Assembly (NCBI RefSeq): GCF_004116405.1
Contig: NZ_SDIC01000001.1
Span: 62,001 to 126,000, forward strand
Source: Halegenticoccus tardaugens
GTDB lineage: Archaea; Halobacteriota; Halobacteria; Halobacteriales; Haloferacaceae
Length of the DNA stretch: 64,000 nucleotides
Direction of reading: 5' to 3'
The translations under genes and the position numbers were made by a program. The notes under the pieces are model-generated. The model worked only from the letters and a program-made list of their open reading frames with translations, had not been told where the DNA came from and did no database searches. Shown piece by piece: positions 19,391 to 28,751 of the stretch. Numbering within the stretch: position 1 is the first letter of the stretch; the number at the start of each line of letters is the position of its first letter.

Positions 19391-20719
19391 TCACCGACGC
19401 GCCGAGATCGGCTCGCCGTGTAGCGGAACGTCGAAGTACCGCTCCTCGTCCACCTCGTCCAGCGTCCCCTCGGCGAGCGCGTCGAACGTCTCCCAGAAGC
19501 CGACCTTCGTCGCCTCCATCATCCGTCCGAGCGCCTTCTGTCCGATGTCTCCTGTCTGGTAGGACACCTCGTAGAGCATCCCCGGGGCGTCGGTGTGCGG
19601 CGTGAGCGAATCGAGATACGACCCCCAGAGTGGCCCGTAGCCGTAGCGCGTGATGCTGTCGAACACGCTGTCGCCACGCTCTGCGAGCGCGTCGGCGACG
19701 AGCGCGTTCATGCGGAGCGACCGCGCGCTCGTCTCGTCGTCGATGAACGGGTTGACGACTCGCTCGACCGGGAGGTCGGGATCCTCGTAGGGTGCGCGGT
19801 CGCGGTAGGCCGGGCCGTACGCCGCCATCACGCTCATGATCGTCTGCTTCGGCGGCTCGTTCCCGTCGTCGGAGTCGGGGACGAGGTACCCGCCGGACTG
19901 GTGGTGGTGCGTGATGGCGAAGTCGGGGTCGGCCCGGAGGTACGACTCGGTGACCGCGCGCACCTCGGGGGCGAGTCGGAGGCCGCTGCTCCCCAGTTCG
20001 TACCCCTCGTACGGCATGTCGAGAAACGCCTCGTCGCCGTCGACGGTCCACCACTCCTCGCGGTCGTCCGTCCGCGGGTCGAACTCCGAGGGCGGTCGGA
20101 TGTTGAAGTCGCGGTTCATGTCGTACCCCGGTTCCGTCCCCTCCGGCGACGCGTAGTGGTAGTACGGCTCGTACCTGGAGTCGCCCTCCTCCCACGCCTG
20201 CGTGTTCGTCCGCCGACCGACCCACTCGTCCCTCCCGTCGTCGTCGACGTCGTACTCGTACATCGCACCGTCGGGGTTCACCCGCGGGATCACCGTCAGC
20301 GTCAGCTCGTCGAGGATCCGCTCGATCCGCGAGGAGCCGCCGTCCGCGAGGTCCTTCAGAACCTTCAGCGCGACCTCCGTGCCGACGGCCTCGTCGCCGT
20401 GGATCTGGGTGATGAGGTGGACGTTCGTGTCGCCCTCCCCGACGGTCACCTCCCAGATCGGGTCGCCGGCGTCGGCCGACTCGCCGATCTGTGCCAGCCG
20501 GATCCGGTCGCTCCGGCCGTCGAGTTTCCGAAGCGCCTTCGTCAGCTGTTCGTTCGTGTGGAACGCGTTCAGGTTGATCGAGCGCTCGGAACCCTGCCGC
20601 GGCCCGCCCGGTCGGTACGTCCCCCGCCGGTCGCCCGATTCGTCCGCGCTCGCCGCCCCGGCCGCCCCGAGGCCGAAAAGCGCCGCACCAGTCGATCTGA
20701 GGTAGGTTCGACGTCGCAT
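19391..20719 (-). CDS. Tat-exported M14 zinc carboxypeptidase (copy 2)
   Basis: A 442-residue secreted M14 peptidase related in plan to the one at 16666-17772. The start at 20719 gives MRRRTYLRSTGAALFGLGAA, a twin-arginine signal; a longer frame upstream would bury it. Zinc ligands are in TQIHGDEAVGTE and THHHQSGG, and the catalytic Glu in YEVSYQTGDIG. It is about 75 residues longer than copy 1 because of acidic inserts (for example around DEWVGRRTNTQAW and the PSEFDPRTDDREEW region). The two are different enough not to be a recent duplication. Confidence 0.88.
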   Translation of the reverse strand: MRRRTYLRSTGAALFGLGAAGAASADESGDRRGTYRPGGPRQGSERSINLNAFHTNEQLTKALRKLDGRSDRIRLAQIGESADAGDPIWEVTVGEGDTNVHLITQIHGDEAVGTEVALKVLKDLADGGSSRIERILDELTLTVIPRVNPDGAMYEYDVDDDGRDEWVGRRTNTQAWEEGDSRYEPYYHYASPEGTEPGYDMNRDFNIRPPSEFDPRTDDREEWWTVDGDEAFLDMPYEGYELGSSGLRLAPEVRAVTESYLRADPDFAITHHHQSGGYLVPDSDDGNEPPKQTIMSVMAAYGPAYRDRAPYEDPDLPVERVVNPFIDDETSARSLRMNALVADALAERGDSVFDSITRYGYGPLWGSYLDSLTPHTDAPGMLYEVSYQTGDIGQKALGRMMEATKVGFWETFDALAEGTLDEVDEERYFDVPLHGEPISARR

Positions 20720-20813
20720 TTTACGACTACCTGTTCTCAAATACGAATTATAGACGTTTCTTAACGTATCTGGCACGACCCTCTCGAATAGTAGCACCTC
20801 GTCGGAACTCGAC

Positions 20814-21827
20814 TCAGCGGTTCTCGCGGCTCGGGAGGTCAGGCTCGAAGCCGACCGCCCGGATCGCGAGGTCGAGCACGCCGTCCACGTTCTCGCCCTC
20901 GGCGACGCTCATGTAGGCGTCGGCCTCGACGTCGGTCGATCGATCGCTCTTGTTGCAGACGGTGATGACGGGCACGTCCGCGCCCTCGAAGCGCGCGGCG
21001 ACCGCGTCGCGGAGTTCGAGTTGCGCGTCGAGCGGGTAGCCGCACGCCTCGCTGGCGTCGACGACGAACAGGACGGCGTCGGCGAGGTGGGAGAGCGCGC
21101 TGACGGCCTGCCGTTCGATGTCGTTTCGCTCCGCCTCGGGCCGGTCGAGCAGCCCCGGCGTATCGATTATCTGATATCTGATGTGGTCGCGCTCGAAGTG
21201 GCCGATCTGGACGCCGCGGGTGGTGAAGGGGTACTCGGCGATCTCGTTTTTCGCCCGGGTGACCGCGTTGACGAACGACGACTTGCCGACGTTCGGGTAC
21301 CCGGCGACGACGAGCGTCGGTTCGTCGGGGCGGATGTCGGGCAGCGTCTTCAGCGCGTCGCGGGCGTCCCCGACGCGGCGGAGATCTGCCTCGACCTCCT
21401 CTACCACGTCCGCCATCCGGGCGAACGCCTGCTTTCTGTGCTTTCGGGCCGTCTCCGGGTCCGTCCTGCGGAGCTTCGACGCGTACTCGTCGCGGATCTC
21501 GCGGACCTGTCGGCTCGCCCACCCGACCTCGGAGAGGCTCTGCCGGAGAATGTCGACGCCGCCCTCGCCCTCTCGACCGCCGAACGACCGCTCGTTCTTG
21601 AGGACCACGTCGGCGAGTTCGTAGTAGAACGGGTCGACGAGGTCGAAGTCCGGCCAGTCGGTGACGACGTTCTCCAAGTTGTCCGAGAGGATGTTCGACG
21701 CCGTCTGCAGCATCGACTGCTGGGCTTCGAGGCCCTGCTTGGCCCGCCCCGCCCGCGCCGCGCGCGAGAACGCCTTGTCGATGAGTTCCTCCGACCGCGG
21801 CGTCGTCGGAAGTCCTTCGAAAATCAT
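20814..21827 (-). CDS. NOG1-family GTPase
   Basis: A 337-residue GTPase of the OBG/NOG1 class. The N-terminal 165 residues are the helical NOG1 domain. G1 is GYPNVGKSS at residues 176-184, G2 lies in FTTRGVQIGH and G3 is DTPG at 222-225, with an NKSD-type G4 in VCNKSD. Eukaryotic Nog1 is needed for 60S assembly; the archaeal protein is presumed to act on the 50S subunit. Length is normal for archaea, lacking the eukaryotic C-terminal extension. Confidence 0.93.
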   Translation of the reverse strand: MIFEGLPTTPRSEELIDKAFSRAARAGRAKQGLEAQQSMLQTASNILSDNLENVVTDWPDFDLVDPFYYELADVVLKNERSFGGREGEGGVDILRQSLSEVGWASRQVREIRDEYASKLRRTDPETARKHRKQAFARMADVVEEVEADLRRVGDARDALKTLPDIRPDEPTLVVAGYPNVGKSSFVNAVTRAKNEIAEYPFTTRGVQIGHFERDHIRYQIIDTPGLLDRPEAERNDIERQAVSALSHLADAVLFVVDASEACGYPLDAQLELRDAVAARFEGADVPVITVCNKSDRSTDVEADAYMSVAEGENVDGVLDLAIRAVGFEPDLPSRENR

Positions 21828-21977
21828 GTGCTCGGGCTACTCGCCACGGGGCTAAAAGCCCGTCCGTTCGTCGGTCGTCGACCCGTCCTCTCGAACGGTT
21901 CCGCCGCCCGCCACGGATCCTTCTGCCGTGCGGCTTTCTCCGCGTGCCTTTTCACCCCGGCGAGCGTATCCGCACGC

Positions 21978-22340
21978 ATGACTGATTGGCGCGCGGTCGG
22001 CGTCGGCTTCGTCGTCCTCCTCGTCGCGGGGGCGATCGGCCTCTCGGTTCCGCTCGTGGGACAGATCGGCGCGGGGCTCCTCGGAGGCTTCGCGGCGGGC
22101 TACCTCGCCGGCGGCGGCCTCGGTCGCGGCGCGTGGCACGGTCTCCTCGCGGGATCGATCACCGGCGTCGTCCTGACGGGTTTGCTCGCGCTCGTCGGGA
22201 GCGCGGTCGGCCTCGGTGCTGGGCCCGTGGGGGCGTTCCTCGGCGGGGCGGGCGTCCTCGTCGTCGGCCTGTTCGTCACGCTCCTCTTCGCGCTCGACAG
22301 CGCCCTCGCGGGGGCGCTGGGGGCGGCGCTGAAGGGCTGA
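21978..22340 (+). CDS. DUF5518-like small membrane protein
   Basis: A 120-residue Gly/Ala/Val/Leu-rich protein with about four membrane helices. The opening MTDWRAVGVGFVVLLVAG and GGFAAGYLAGGG are typical of the small haloarchaeal membrane family listed as DUF5518. Function unknown. The ATG at 21978 is preferred because sequence upstream of it in the same frame is an antisense shadow of the NOG1 gene. Confidence 0.72.
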   Translation: MTDWRAVGVGFVVLLVAGAIGLSVPLVGQIGAGLLGGFAAGYLAGGGLGRGAWHGLLAGSITGVVLTGLLALVGSAVGLGAGPVGAFLGGAGVLVVGLFVTLLFALDSALAGALGAALKG

Positions 22341-22349
22341 CGCGCTCGC

Positions 22350-23027
22350 TCACCCCCTCTGCCGCGACGCGCGGTTCCCGCCGGTGACCGCGAGCGTGTT
22401 CGCGATCAACCGGCGGGTCGCACGTCGGAGGCGGCCGCTCGCCGCCGCGCTCGATACCCCGAGGTCGGTGGCGAGTTCGTCCAGTGTGAGACGTCGAGGC
22501 TCGTCGAAGTACCCGCCCCGAAACGCCGTCACGAGCGCGTCCCGCTGCGGCTCCGTGAGTCCGTAGCTCCGATCGGACTCGAGTTCGACTTCGGTTTTGA
22601 TTCTGTCCACGCCGAGTTCGATTCCCCGTTCGCGGAGGTACCGCTGGAACCCGGAGATGCTCTCGTTGGTCGGAAACCGGATCTCGAACCGCCACTCGCT
22701 GTCGTTCCCGATCGCCTCCACGAGCGTCGCGTCCGCGTCCGTGATTCCCTCGACCAGCTCGTCGACGTATCTGCCCCACCTCACGTGGTAGAGCACCCCG
22801 CCGTCGAGCCGTTCGACCGGAATCAACTCGTCGATCTCCGGCTCCTCCCGGGCTTCCCGCTCGAACGACTCGTAGTCGCCGCAGTTCCACGCGAAAAAGA
22901 ACGGGAGCCGTTCGGCTCTCGTCGGCACGGTCCGTTCGAGCTCGACCACCATGTCCGTGTCTCGTTGAAGCGCTCTGCCGAGCGCGAACTCTGCGGCGGG
23001 TACCGAAAACTCCGCGACGATGCTCAT
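22350..23027 (-). CDS. Bat-type HTH transcriptional regulator (HTH_10)
   Basis: A 225-residue regulator. The N-terminal 160 residues are the beta-rich sensor domain found in bacterioopsin-activator-like proteins; residues 165-215 are the HTH_10 domain, recognisable from LTEPQRDALVTAFRGGYFDEPR and LDELATDLGVSS. No PAS or GAF domain is present, so it is the short form. Such proteins control local metabolic genes, but none adjacent stands out as target; the divergent intergenic next to it is small and tfb lies just upstream. The ATG at 23027 (MSIVAEFS) is favoured over one four codons earlier. Confidence 0.85.
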   Translation of the reverse strand: MSIVAEFSVPAAEFALGRALQRDTDMVVELERTVPTRAERLPFFFAWNCGDYESFEREAREEPEIDELIPVERLDGGVLYHVRWGRYVDELVEGITDADATLVEAIGNDSEWRFEIRFPTNESISGFQRYLRERGIELGVDRIKTEVELESDRSYGLTEPQRDALVTAFRGGYFDEPRRLTLDELATDLGVSSAAASGRLRRATRRLIANTLAVTGGNRASRQRG

Positions 23028-23134
23028 AACCGATGGCATCGCCGCACCGACTGATAACCCTCGCGGCTACCCGTCCGGTGTCGACACTGTCCGGAATCCG
23101 TTCGGATCGTCCGTTCGGGTCGTCCGTTTCCACG

Positions 23135-24106
23135 TCAATCGACCTTCGCTTCGGCTTCGAGCAATTCCCGGTACCGGTTGCGGATCGTGACCTCGCTCAC
23201 GTCCGCGACGTCGCTCACCTCCCCCTGAGTCGCCCGCTCGTTCGTGAGCCGGGCGGCCGCGTACATCGCGGCCGCGGCGAGTGCGACCGGGTTCTTCCCG
23301 ACGTGGACCTCGCGTTCTTTGGCCGCACGGAGGAGCGCGCGGGTGCGGCGCTCGGTCTCGTCTGAGAGGTCGAGCTCCGACGCGAATCGGGGGACGTACT
23401 GTTCGGGGTCCGCGGGCCGCATTTCCAGGTTCAGCTCGCGCACCACGTAGCGGTAGGTGCGGGCGATCTCGTCCTTCTCGACGCGGGAGACGTTCGCCAC
23501 CTCGTCGAGGCTGCGGGGCGTGCCGGCCTGTCGTCCCGCCGTGTAGAGCGCGCTCGTCGTGACGCCCTCGATCGAGCGCCCGGGGAGCAGATCCTCGTCG
23601 AGCGCGCGGCGGTAGACGACGCCCGCGGTTTCGCGGACGCTCTCGGGCAACCCGAGCGCGCTCGCCATCCGACTGATCTCGCCGAGCGCCTGCTTGAGGT
23701 TGCGTTCCTTGTGGTTTCGGGTGCGGAACCGCTCGTTCCACGTCCGAAGCCGTTGCATCTTCTCGCGCTGACGCGGCGAGAGCGCGTTGCCGTACGCGTC
23801 CGCGTCGCGCCAGTCGATGTTCGTCGACAGCCCCTCGTCGTGCATCATCTTCGTCGTCGGTGCGCCGACCCGGGACTTCTGATCCTTTTCCGCCGCATCG
23901 AACGCGCGCCACTCGGGACCGCGGTCGATCGAACCCGCCTCGACGACCAGCCCGCACCGCTCGCAGACGGTCTCGCCGCGGTCGTCGCTCACGAGCCGGC
24001 CGGGACACTCCGGACACTCCTCGGTCGATCGCGACGATTCCGTTTCGGTTCCGATTATCGCGTCTTCGGACTCTTCGCCGTCGGTCAGGGTGCGTGTCAC
24101 TGTCAT
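23135..24106 (-). CDS. tfb: Transcription initiation factor IIB (TFB)
   Basis: A 323-residue TFB. The zinc ribbon uses Cys31, Cys34, Cys48 and Cys51. The B-finger and linker region EWRAFDAAEKDQKSRVGAP follows, then two cyclin-like repeats (about 125-215 and 220-315). The DNA-contacting end reads TIRNRYRELLEAE. TFB bridges TBP-TATA and RNA polymerase. Haloarchaea carry several TFB paralogues, and this could be any one of them; the unusually acidic first 30 residues are typical of the set. Confidence 0.95.
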   Translation of the reverse strand: MTVTRTLTDGEESEDAIIGTETESSRSTEECPECPGRLVSDDRGETVCERCGLVVEAGSIDRGPEWRAFDAAEKDQKSRVGAPTTKMMHDEGLSTNIDWRDADAYGNALSPRQREKMQRLRTWNERFRTRNHKERNLKQALGEISRMASALGLPESVRETAGVVYRRALDEDLLPGRSIEGVTTSALYTAGRQAGTPRSLDEVANVSRVEKDEIARTYRYVVRELNLEMRPADPEQYVPRFASELDLSDETERRTRALLRAAKEREVHVGKNPVALAAAAMYAAARLTNERATQGEVSDVADVSEVTIRNRYRELLEAEAKVD

Positions 24107-24350
24107 AACGATCTGATTCCGTCCGCCGGGTCGATTCCGCTCGGACCGCCTCTCCGGTCAATCCGGGGTCGAGCAGGAATCCGTCGTCTCGCGAACGTAG
24201 CGGGTAGTATCCCGTCGGCGCTCGTCGGTCGACGTACCGTGCTACCCGCGGTCGGTTTTGGGACGGAGCGCGGATAGGCACCCGCGCTAAGGGATTAAGG
24301 GATTCATTAGGCGCGTGGACCGTCAGAAAAGACGATGACTGTTCGGCGAC

Positions 24351-24596
24351 CTACCCGCGAATGGTGAGCACCCCGTCGTTGACGGTGACCTCGTGGGCCT
24401 CGGCCGGTACCTCGAACTCGAACTGCTGACCGCCGAGCACGACGATCGCCGTGTCGTCGACGACGTCGACGGACAGCTCGCCGACGGCCGGCCCGAAATC
24501 CGCCGCGATGACGGTGTCGCCGTCGTAGTCGTAGCGGCGGATCGCGACGTCCCCTCGTCTGTTCGCTTCGGCCTCGAGTTCGCGGGGCGTTTCCAT
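24351..24596 (-). CDS. Small Hsp20-like haloarchaeal protein
   Basis: An 81-residue, almost all-beta protein. The end EFEVPAEAHEVTVNDGVLTI resembles the last strands of the alpha-crystallin/CS fold, in which a G-V-L-T/E-I motif closes the domain. It is too short to be a full small heat-shock protein and belongs, I believe, to the haloarchaeal DUF7127 group. No catalytic residues are visible. Single gene, ATG at 24596. Confidence 0.65.
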   Translation of the reverse strand: METPRELEAEANRRGDVAIRRYDYDGDTVIAADFGPAVGELSVDVVDDTAIVVLGGQQFEFEVPAEAHEVTVNDGVLTIRG

Positions 24597-24714
24597 ACCG
24601 GAGGAATCGACGCGGACGAGTGTAAAGTCTCCCGCCGACCGGGTGAAAATACGGGTTCGCCGTCGCCTCGACGGCGCGCTGTGCGACGCCGTGAGGGGTT
24701 CGAACCGGTGACGA

Positions 24715-25227
24715 CTACGTTTCCGCGTCCGTTCCGCGGTCCAGATACTCGCGCTGGACGGCGATCACGTCGCTCGAATCCGAGCAGTCGGCGTAGCGCC
24801 GCAGCGGTTCGTCGTTCAGTTCGAGGAACGTCTCGCCCCACCTGAACTTCGAGAGGATCTCCTCGGCAGCCTCGCGCTCGCCGAAGATCGCGAGCCCCGC
24901 GGCGAGCGCTTCGACCGTCGTCAGGCGGAGGGGACGCCCGAAGTTCACGGGGTTGGCGGCGACGAGGTACGGGAGGGCGCGGTGGACGCCCGGGAGCGAA
25001 AAGCGCGCCCTGCTCGCGGTCTCCCACGAGCAATCGAGGGCGACGAGCGCGTCGGCCTCGTCGCGGTCGGCGGGCGAGAGCGCCCGCTCCGCGTGCGGAT
25101 TGAGCACGACCCCGTACGGCGTCTCGCGGTCCGTGCGGTGGAGCGCCGCGAGGTCGAAGCGCGCGAGCTTTCTCGCCGTGCACTTTTCGGGGTCGTCGTC
25201 GCCCTCGTACCTGATGTGCAGTTCCAC
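24715..25227 (-). CDS. tsr3: Tsr3-like rRNA aminocarboxypropyltransferase
   Basis: A 170-residue protein of the DUF367/Tsr3 family, a SPOUT-like fold that uses S-adenosylmethionine to donate an aminocarboxypropyl group to a modified uridine of the small-subunit rRNA near the P site. Matching features are [24 protein letters not shown] (the Asp-Cys-Ser-W motif), [15 protein letters not shown] and [11 protein letters not shown], which together line the SAM pocket. Length matches archaeal members. The ATG at 25227 starts directly in the first strand. Confidence 0.92.
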   Translation of the reverse strand: MELHIRYEGDDDPEKCTARKLARFDLAALHRTDRETPYGVVLNPHAERALSPADRDEADALVALDCSWETASRARFSLPGVHRALPYLVAANPVNFGRPLRLTTVEALAAGLAIFGEREAAEEILSKFRWGETFLELNDEPLRRYADCSDSSDVIAVQREYLDRGTDAET

Positions 25228-25345
25228 ACCCGGTGAATGCGTCGGGGGATCAAAAGTGCCGCGCTGTTGACTCGTCTTTTGACTCGTCTCATCGCCCCGT
25301 CCCTCGTTCCATCGGTACTATAGGCCGTCCCGCGCCAGTGCGAGT

Positions 25346-25678
25346 ATGGACCACGCAGACGTCGCCCGGTCGTACTACGACGCGCTCGACGCGCACGACT
25401 ACGACCGGCTGTCGTCACTCCTCGCGCCCGGGTTCGTCCAGCGGCGGCCGGATCGAACCTTCGAGGGCCGCGAGGCGTTCGTCTCGTTCATGCGCGAGGG
25501 TCGCCCGCAGGCGGACACGACGCACGAGGTCGACGCGCTCTACCGACGCGAGGGTGACGAGGAGGTCGCCGTCCGCGGACGGCTGTTCGACGCCGACGGC
25601 GAGGAACTCGTCGCCTTCGTCGACGTGTTTCGGTTCGACGGCGGGCGGGCGGTCGAGTTGTGGACGTACACCCGTTGA
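25346..25678 (+). CDS. SnoaL-like (NTF2-fold) protein
   Basis: A 110-residue protein with the cone-shaped NTF2 fold: the opening VARSYYDALDAHDYDRLSSL helix, GFVQRRPDRTFEGREAFVSFM and the closing strands VFRFDGGRAVELWTY. Such proteins may be small isomerases or hydrolases or have no activity; nothing in the sequence decides this. Single gene read opposite to its neighbours. Confidence 0.8.
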   Translation: MDHADVARSYYDALDAHDYDRLSSLLAPGFVQRRPDRTFEGREAFVSFMREGRPQADTTHEVDALYRREGDEEVAVRGRLFDADGEELVAFVDVFRFDGGRAVELWTYTR

Positions 25679-25701
25679 CGCTCCTCACCGGCGTTTCGGA
25701 C

Positions 25702-26046
25702 CTACTGCGACCGCTCCAGCCGTTCCCGGCGTCGGTCGTACTCCTCGTCCGACAGCTCACCACGCGCGTACGCCCTGCGAAGCTCTTCGAGCGCCGAGTC
25801 GGTCTCGTTCCCCGTCGCCGCCCGGTACAGGAGGTATCCGACGGCGAGCAACAGGGCGAGGGGGACGAGCCCGCCGACGAGCATGAAGAGCGGCCAGCCG
25901 CCGAATCCGGCCCCGCCGCTCGGGCCCATCATCCACCACCCCATCATCGGGACGCCGAAGCCCGTCATCATCAGGATCGGCACCGCGAGCAGCGCCACGA
26001 GGACGACGATCGCCAGTCTCCCGAGCGTTTCGACTGTTTCTGTCAT
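25702..26046 (-). CDS. SHOCT-domain membrane protein
   Basis: A 114-residue protein. After a short amphipathic start there are two membrane helices (about residues 8-28 and 50-72) separated by a Met/Gly-rich loop, then a SHOCT domain at the C-terminus (ALEELRRAYARGELSDEEYD), a short helical hairpin often found at the ends of membrane proteins. Function unknown. The start MTETVETLGR at 26046 is favoured over one seven codons upstream. Confidence 0.82.
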   Translation of the reverse strand: MTETVETLGRLAIVVLVALLAVPILMMTGFGVPMMGWWMMGPSGGAGFGGWPLFMLVGGLVPLALLLAVGYLLYRAATGNETDSALEELRRAYARGELSDEEYDRRRERLERSQ

Positions 26047-26120
26047 ACGTTTGAGTACGCGCTCCACGGCTAAGTTCGTGACGCCGGTTCCTCGCTCGTG
26101 GGAGACGAACCTCCCCGCGC

Positions 26121-27500
26121 TCAGTCCCGCTTACCCGCGCCGACGGCGCTCTCGCCGACCGGTTCGCGCCCTTCGATCAGCTCCGTACCGTTCATGTACG
26201 GCCGGAGCGCCTCCGGGACGGCGACGGTGCCGTCGTCGTTCTGGTAGTACTCGAGGAGGGCGACCATCACGCGGCCGACGGCGGTTCCCGACGCGTTGAG
26301 CGTGTGGAGGTACTCGGCCGACTCGTGGCGCTCCGGGCGGTACCGCAGCCCCGCGCGCCGGGCCTGGAAGTCCTCGAAGTTCGACGCGCTCGACACCTCC
26401 AGCCACCGACCGCCCATCTCCGGACCGTCGTCGGCCGGCGTGCCGGGGGCCCACACCTCGATGTCGTACGTCTTCGCCGAGGAGAACGTGAGGTCGCCGG
26501 TGCAGAGGTCGATGACTCGGTAGGGGAGACCGAGGCGCTTCAGCACCTCCTCCGCCTCCTCGACGAGGGCTTCGAGCCGATCGTAGCTGTCGTCGGGCTC
26601 GACGAAGTTCACGAGTTCGACCTTGTTGAACTGGTGGACGCGGACGATCCCGCGCGTCTCGGTGCCGTGCTCGCCCGCCTCCCGGCGGAAGTTCGGCGTG
26701 TACGCCTGGTGTTTGAGGGGGAGGTCCTCCCGCAGGAGGATCTCGTCGGCGTACATGTTCGTCACGGGAACCTCCGCGGTCGGGCAGAGCCAGAGGTCGT
26801 CCTCGTCGTACGCCTCGGTCTCCGAGCCGCCGATTCGGTACGCGTCGTCGGCGAACTTCGGGAGCTGCCCGGTGCCGGTCATCGAGGCGCTGTTGACGGG
26901 GATCGGCGGGAAGAGGTCGACGTACCCCTGCTCGCGGTGGACGTCGAGCATGAACTGGACGAGCGCGTGCTCCAGCATCGCGCCCTCGCCCTTGAGGAAG
27001 TAAAAGCCCGATCCGGTCGTCTTTGCCGCGCGCGCCTCGTCGATGATGTCGAGTTCCTCGCCGAGGTCGTAGTGTGGGACGACCTCGTCCGGAAGGTCGC
27101 GGAGGTCGTCGAACCCCTCGCGGCGCACCTCGACGTTGTCGCTCTCGTCGTCGCCGACGGGGACGCTCTCGTCGGGGACGTTCGGGATCTCCAGGAGCGC
27201 GGCGTCGAGCTCCGCCGCCAGGTCGTCCGCGCGCGCTTCGACCTCGGCGAGTTCGGCTTTCAGCTCCTGCGAGCGCTCGATCGCCTCCTGGGCCTCCGCG
27301 TCCTTCCCCTCGGCCTTCAGTTGGCCGATCTCGCCGCTGACCTGGTTGCGCTCGTGGCGGAGGTCGTCGCCCCGGCTCTTCGCCGAGCGCCACTCCTCGT
27401 CGAGTTCGAGCACGCGGTCGAGATCCACGCCGTAGCCCCGGGCGTCGAGCGACTCGCGTACCTCCTCCGGGTGGTCCCGGAGATACTGCCTGCTGAGCAT
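26121..27500 (-). CDS. serS: Seryl-tRNA synthetase
   Basis: A 459-residue class II synthetase that charges tRNA-Ser. It starts MLSRQYLRDHPEEVRESL, with the long antiparallel coiled coil for tRNA binding at about residues 30-105. Motif 2 is around FRREAGEHGTETRGIVRVHQF, with nearby VELVNFV, and motif 3 is at the end (LNASGTAVGRVMVALLEYYQ). This is the common bacterial-type SerRS, not the methanogen-specific form. The frame stays open far upstream, but the coding start is the ATG at 27500 where the family sequence begins. Confidence 0.96.
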   Translation of the reverse strand: MLSRQYLRDHPEEVRESLDARGYGVDLDRVLELDEEWRSAKSRGDDLRHERNQVSGEIGQLKAEGKDAEAQEAIERSQELKAELAEVEARADDLAAELDAALLEIPNVPDESVPVGDDESDNVEVRREGFDDLRDLPDEVVPHYDLGEELDIIDEARAAKTTGSGFYFLKGEGAMLEHALVQFMLDVHREQGYVDLFPPIPVNSASMTGTGQLPKFADDAYRIGGSETEAYDEDDLWLCPTAEVPVTNMYADEILLREDLPLKHQAYTPNFRREAGEHGTETRGIVRVHQFNKVELVNFVEPDDSYDRLEALVEEAEEVLKRLGLPYRVIDLCTGDLTFSSAKTYDIEVWAPGTPADDGPEMGGRWLEVSSASNFEDFQARRAGLRYRPERHESAEYLHTLNASGTAVGRVMVALLEYYQNDDGTVAVPEALRPYMNGTELIEGREPVGESAVGAGKRD

Positions 27501-27647
27501 TTGCCTCACGTTCCGCCGGACGGGGGAAAACCGTATCGCATCCGTGTGATCCCCTCTCGCGGCGGGACGTGACGCTCCTCTCGGATCCTCGCACGTCGCC
27601 TTTCCGCCGACCGAAGCCTTTTGCCCCGGGCCGACGGCCTTCCGCGC

Positions 27648-28571
27648 ATGGCCATCGGCGACGTGAATCTCGTCCCGGACTGCAGCGACCTCTACTACCT
27701 CGACACCGGCATGTACGACACCGAGGCGTACGGGTCCGTGTACGTCGTCGACGCGGAGCGCCCCGCCGTCGTCGACACCGGCATCGGGACCAACCGCGAC
27801 CTGCTCTTCGACGCGCTCGACGAGGTCGGGATCGGCCGCGAGGACCTCGCGTTCGTCCTCCCGACGCACGTCCACCTCGACCACGCGGGCGGCGCGGGCT
27901 TTCTCGCCGAGGCGTACCCGAACGCGACCGTGCTGACCCACGAGGCGGGCGTCCCGCACCTCGTCGACCCCTCGCGGCTCGTCGCCGGGACGAGGGCGGC
28001 CGTCGACGACCAGTGGAAGTTCTACGTCGAACCGGATCCGGTCCCCGAGGATCGCATCGAGGGGCTCGCCGGCGGCGACGAGATCGACCTCGGCGACCGG
28101 ACGCTCGGCGTCGTCCACGCGCCCGGCCACGCGCCCCACCAGGTGATGTTTCACGACCGCCGCGAGGACGCGCTGTTCACCGCCGACGCGGCGGGCATCT
28201 GGGTGCCGAGCGTCCGCGAGATACGGCAGACGACGCCCCCCTCGCAGTTCGACCTCGAAGCGTGCCTCGACGACGCGAACCGGATCGTCGAGATCGACCC
28301 CGACGTGCTCTGCTTCGGCCACTTCGGCCCCCGCGAGTACGACGAGGCGCTGATGGACGAGTACCGGCGGACGCTCGTCGAGTGGGTCGAGGCCGTCCGG
28401 GGAAAGCGCGAGGAACTCGGCGACGACGAGGCGGTGATCGAACACTTCCAGGAGCACACGGAGATGGACGAGGTGTGGGGCGAGGAGAAGGCGCGCGCCG
28501 AGGAGCGCCTGAACGTCCGGGGCGTGCTGGGGTACCTCGACTACCGCGCGAAGCGGGACGCAGACGCGTAG
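27648..28571 (+). CDS. Metallo-beta-lactamase-fold hydrolase (glyoxalase II-like)
   Basis: A 307-residue MBL-fold protein. The metal motif THVHLDHAGG is near residue 74, a further His ligand lies in VVHAPGHAPHQVMF, an Asp in FTADAAGIW, and FGHFG supplies the last His. The C-terminal 90 residues form a helical substrate-side extension of the glyoxalase II and lactonase-like type. The substrate is unknown; thioester or lactone hydrolysis is a fair guess. The start at 27648 (MAIGDVNLVPDC) is preferred; the frame extends nine codons upstream without family similarity. Confidence 0.88.
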   Translation: MAIGDVNLVPDCSDLYYLDTGMYDTEAYGSVYVVDAERPAVVDTGIGTNRDLLFDALDEVGIGREDLAFVLPTHVHLDHAGGAGFLAEAYPNATVLTHEAGVPHLVDPSRLVAGTRAAVDDQWKFYVEPDPVPEDRIEGLAGGDEIDLGDRTLGVVHAPGHAPHQVMFHDRREDALFTADAAGIWVPSVREIRQTTPPSQFDLEACLDDANRIVEIDPDVLCFGHFGPREYDEALMDEYRRTLVEWVEAVRGKREELGDDEAVIEHFQEHTEMDEVWGEEKARAEERLNVRGVLGYLDYRAKRDADA

Positions 28572-28640
28572 ACGCACGACGCGGACGCGCAAGACACGAC
28601 GCGTAGACACCGACGCGCCCGCGTCGCGTAGACGACCGCG
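28557..28640 (+). repeat. GACGCGTAGAC-type simple repeats
   Basis: Starting in the last codons of the MBL gene, GACGCGTAGAC and close variants occur three times (around 28564, 28600 and 28628) within a run of GACGCG words. The unit is irregular and looks like slipped-strand growth rather than an organised element. Confidence 0.55.
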
Positions 28641-28751
28641 TGCGATCGGTCCACGGCGGACGCCTATCGCGTCCGAATCGCCTCTCAACTCTTCGCCCGT
28701 CGTTCGGCGTTCGTGACGGGTTTTTACGTTCGACGGTCGTACCGCCGCGGT

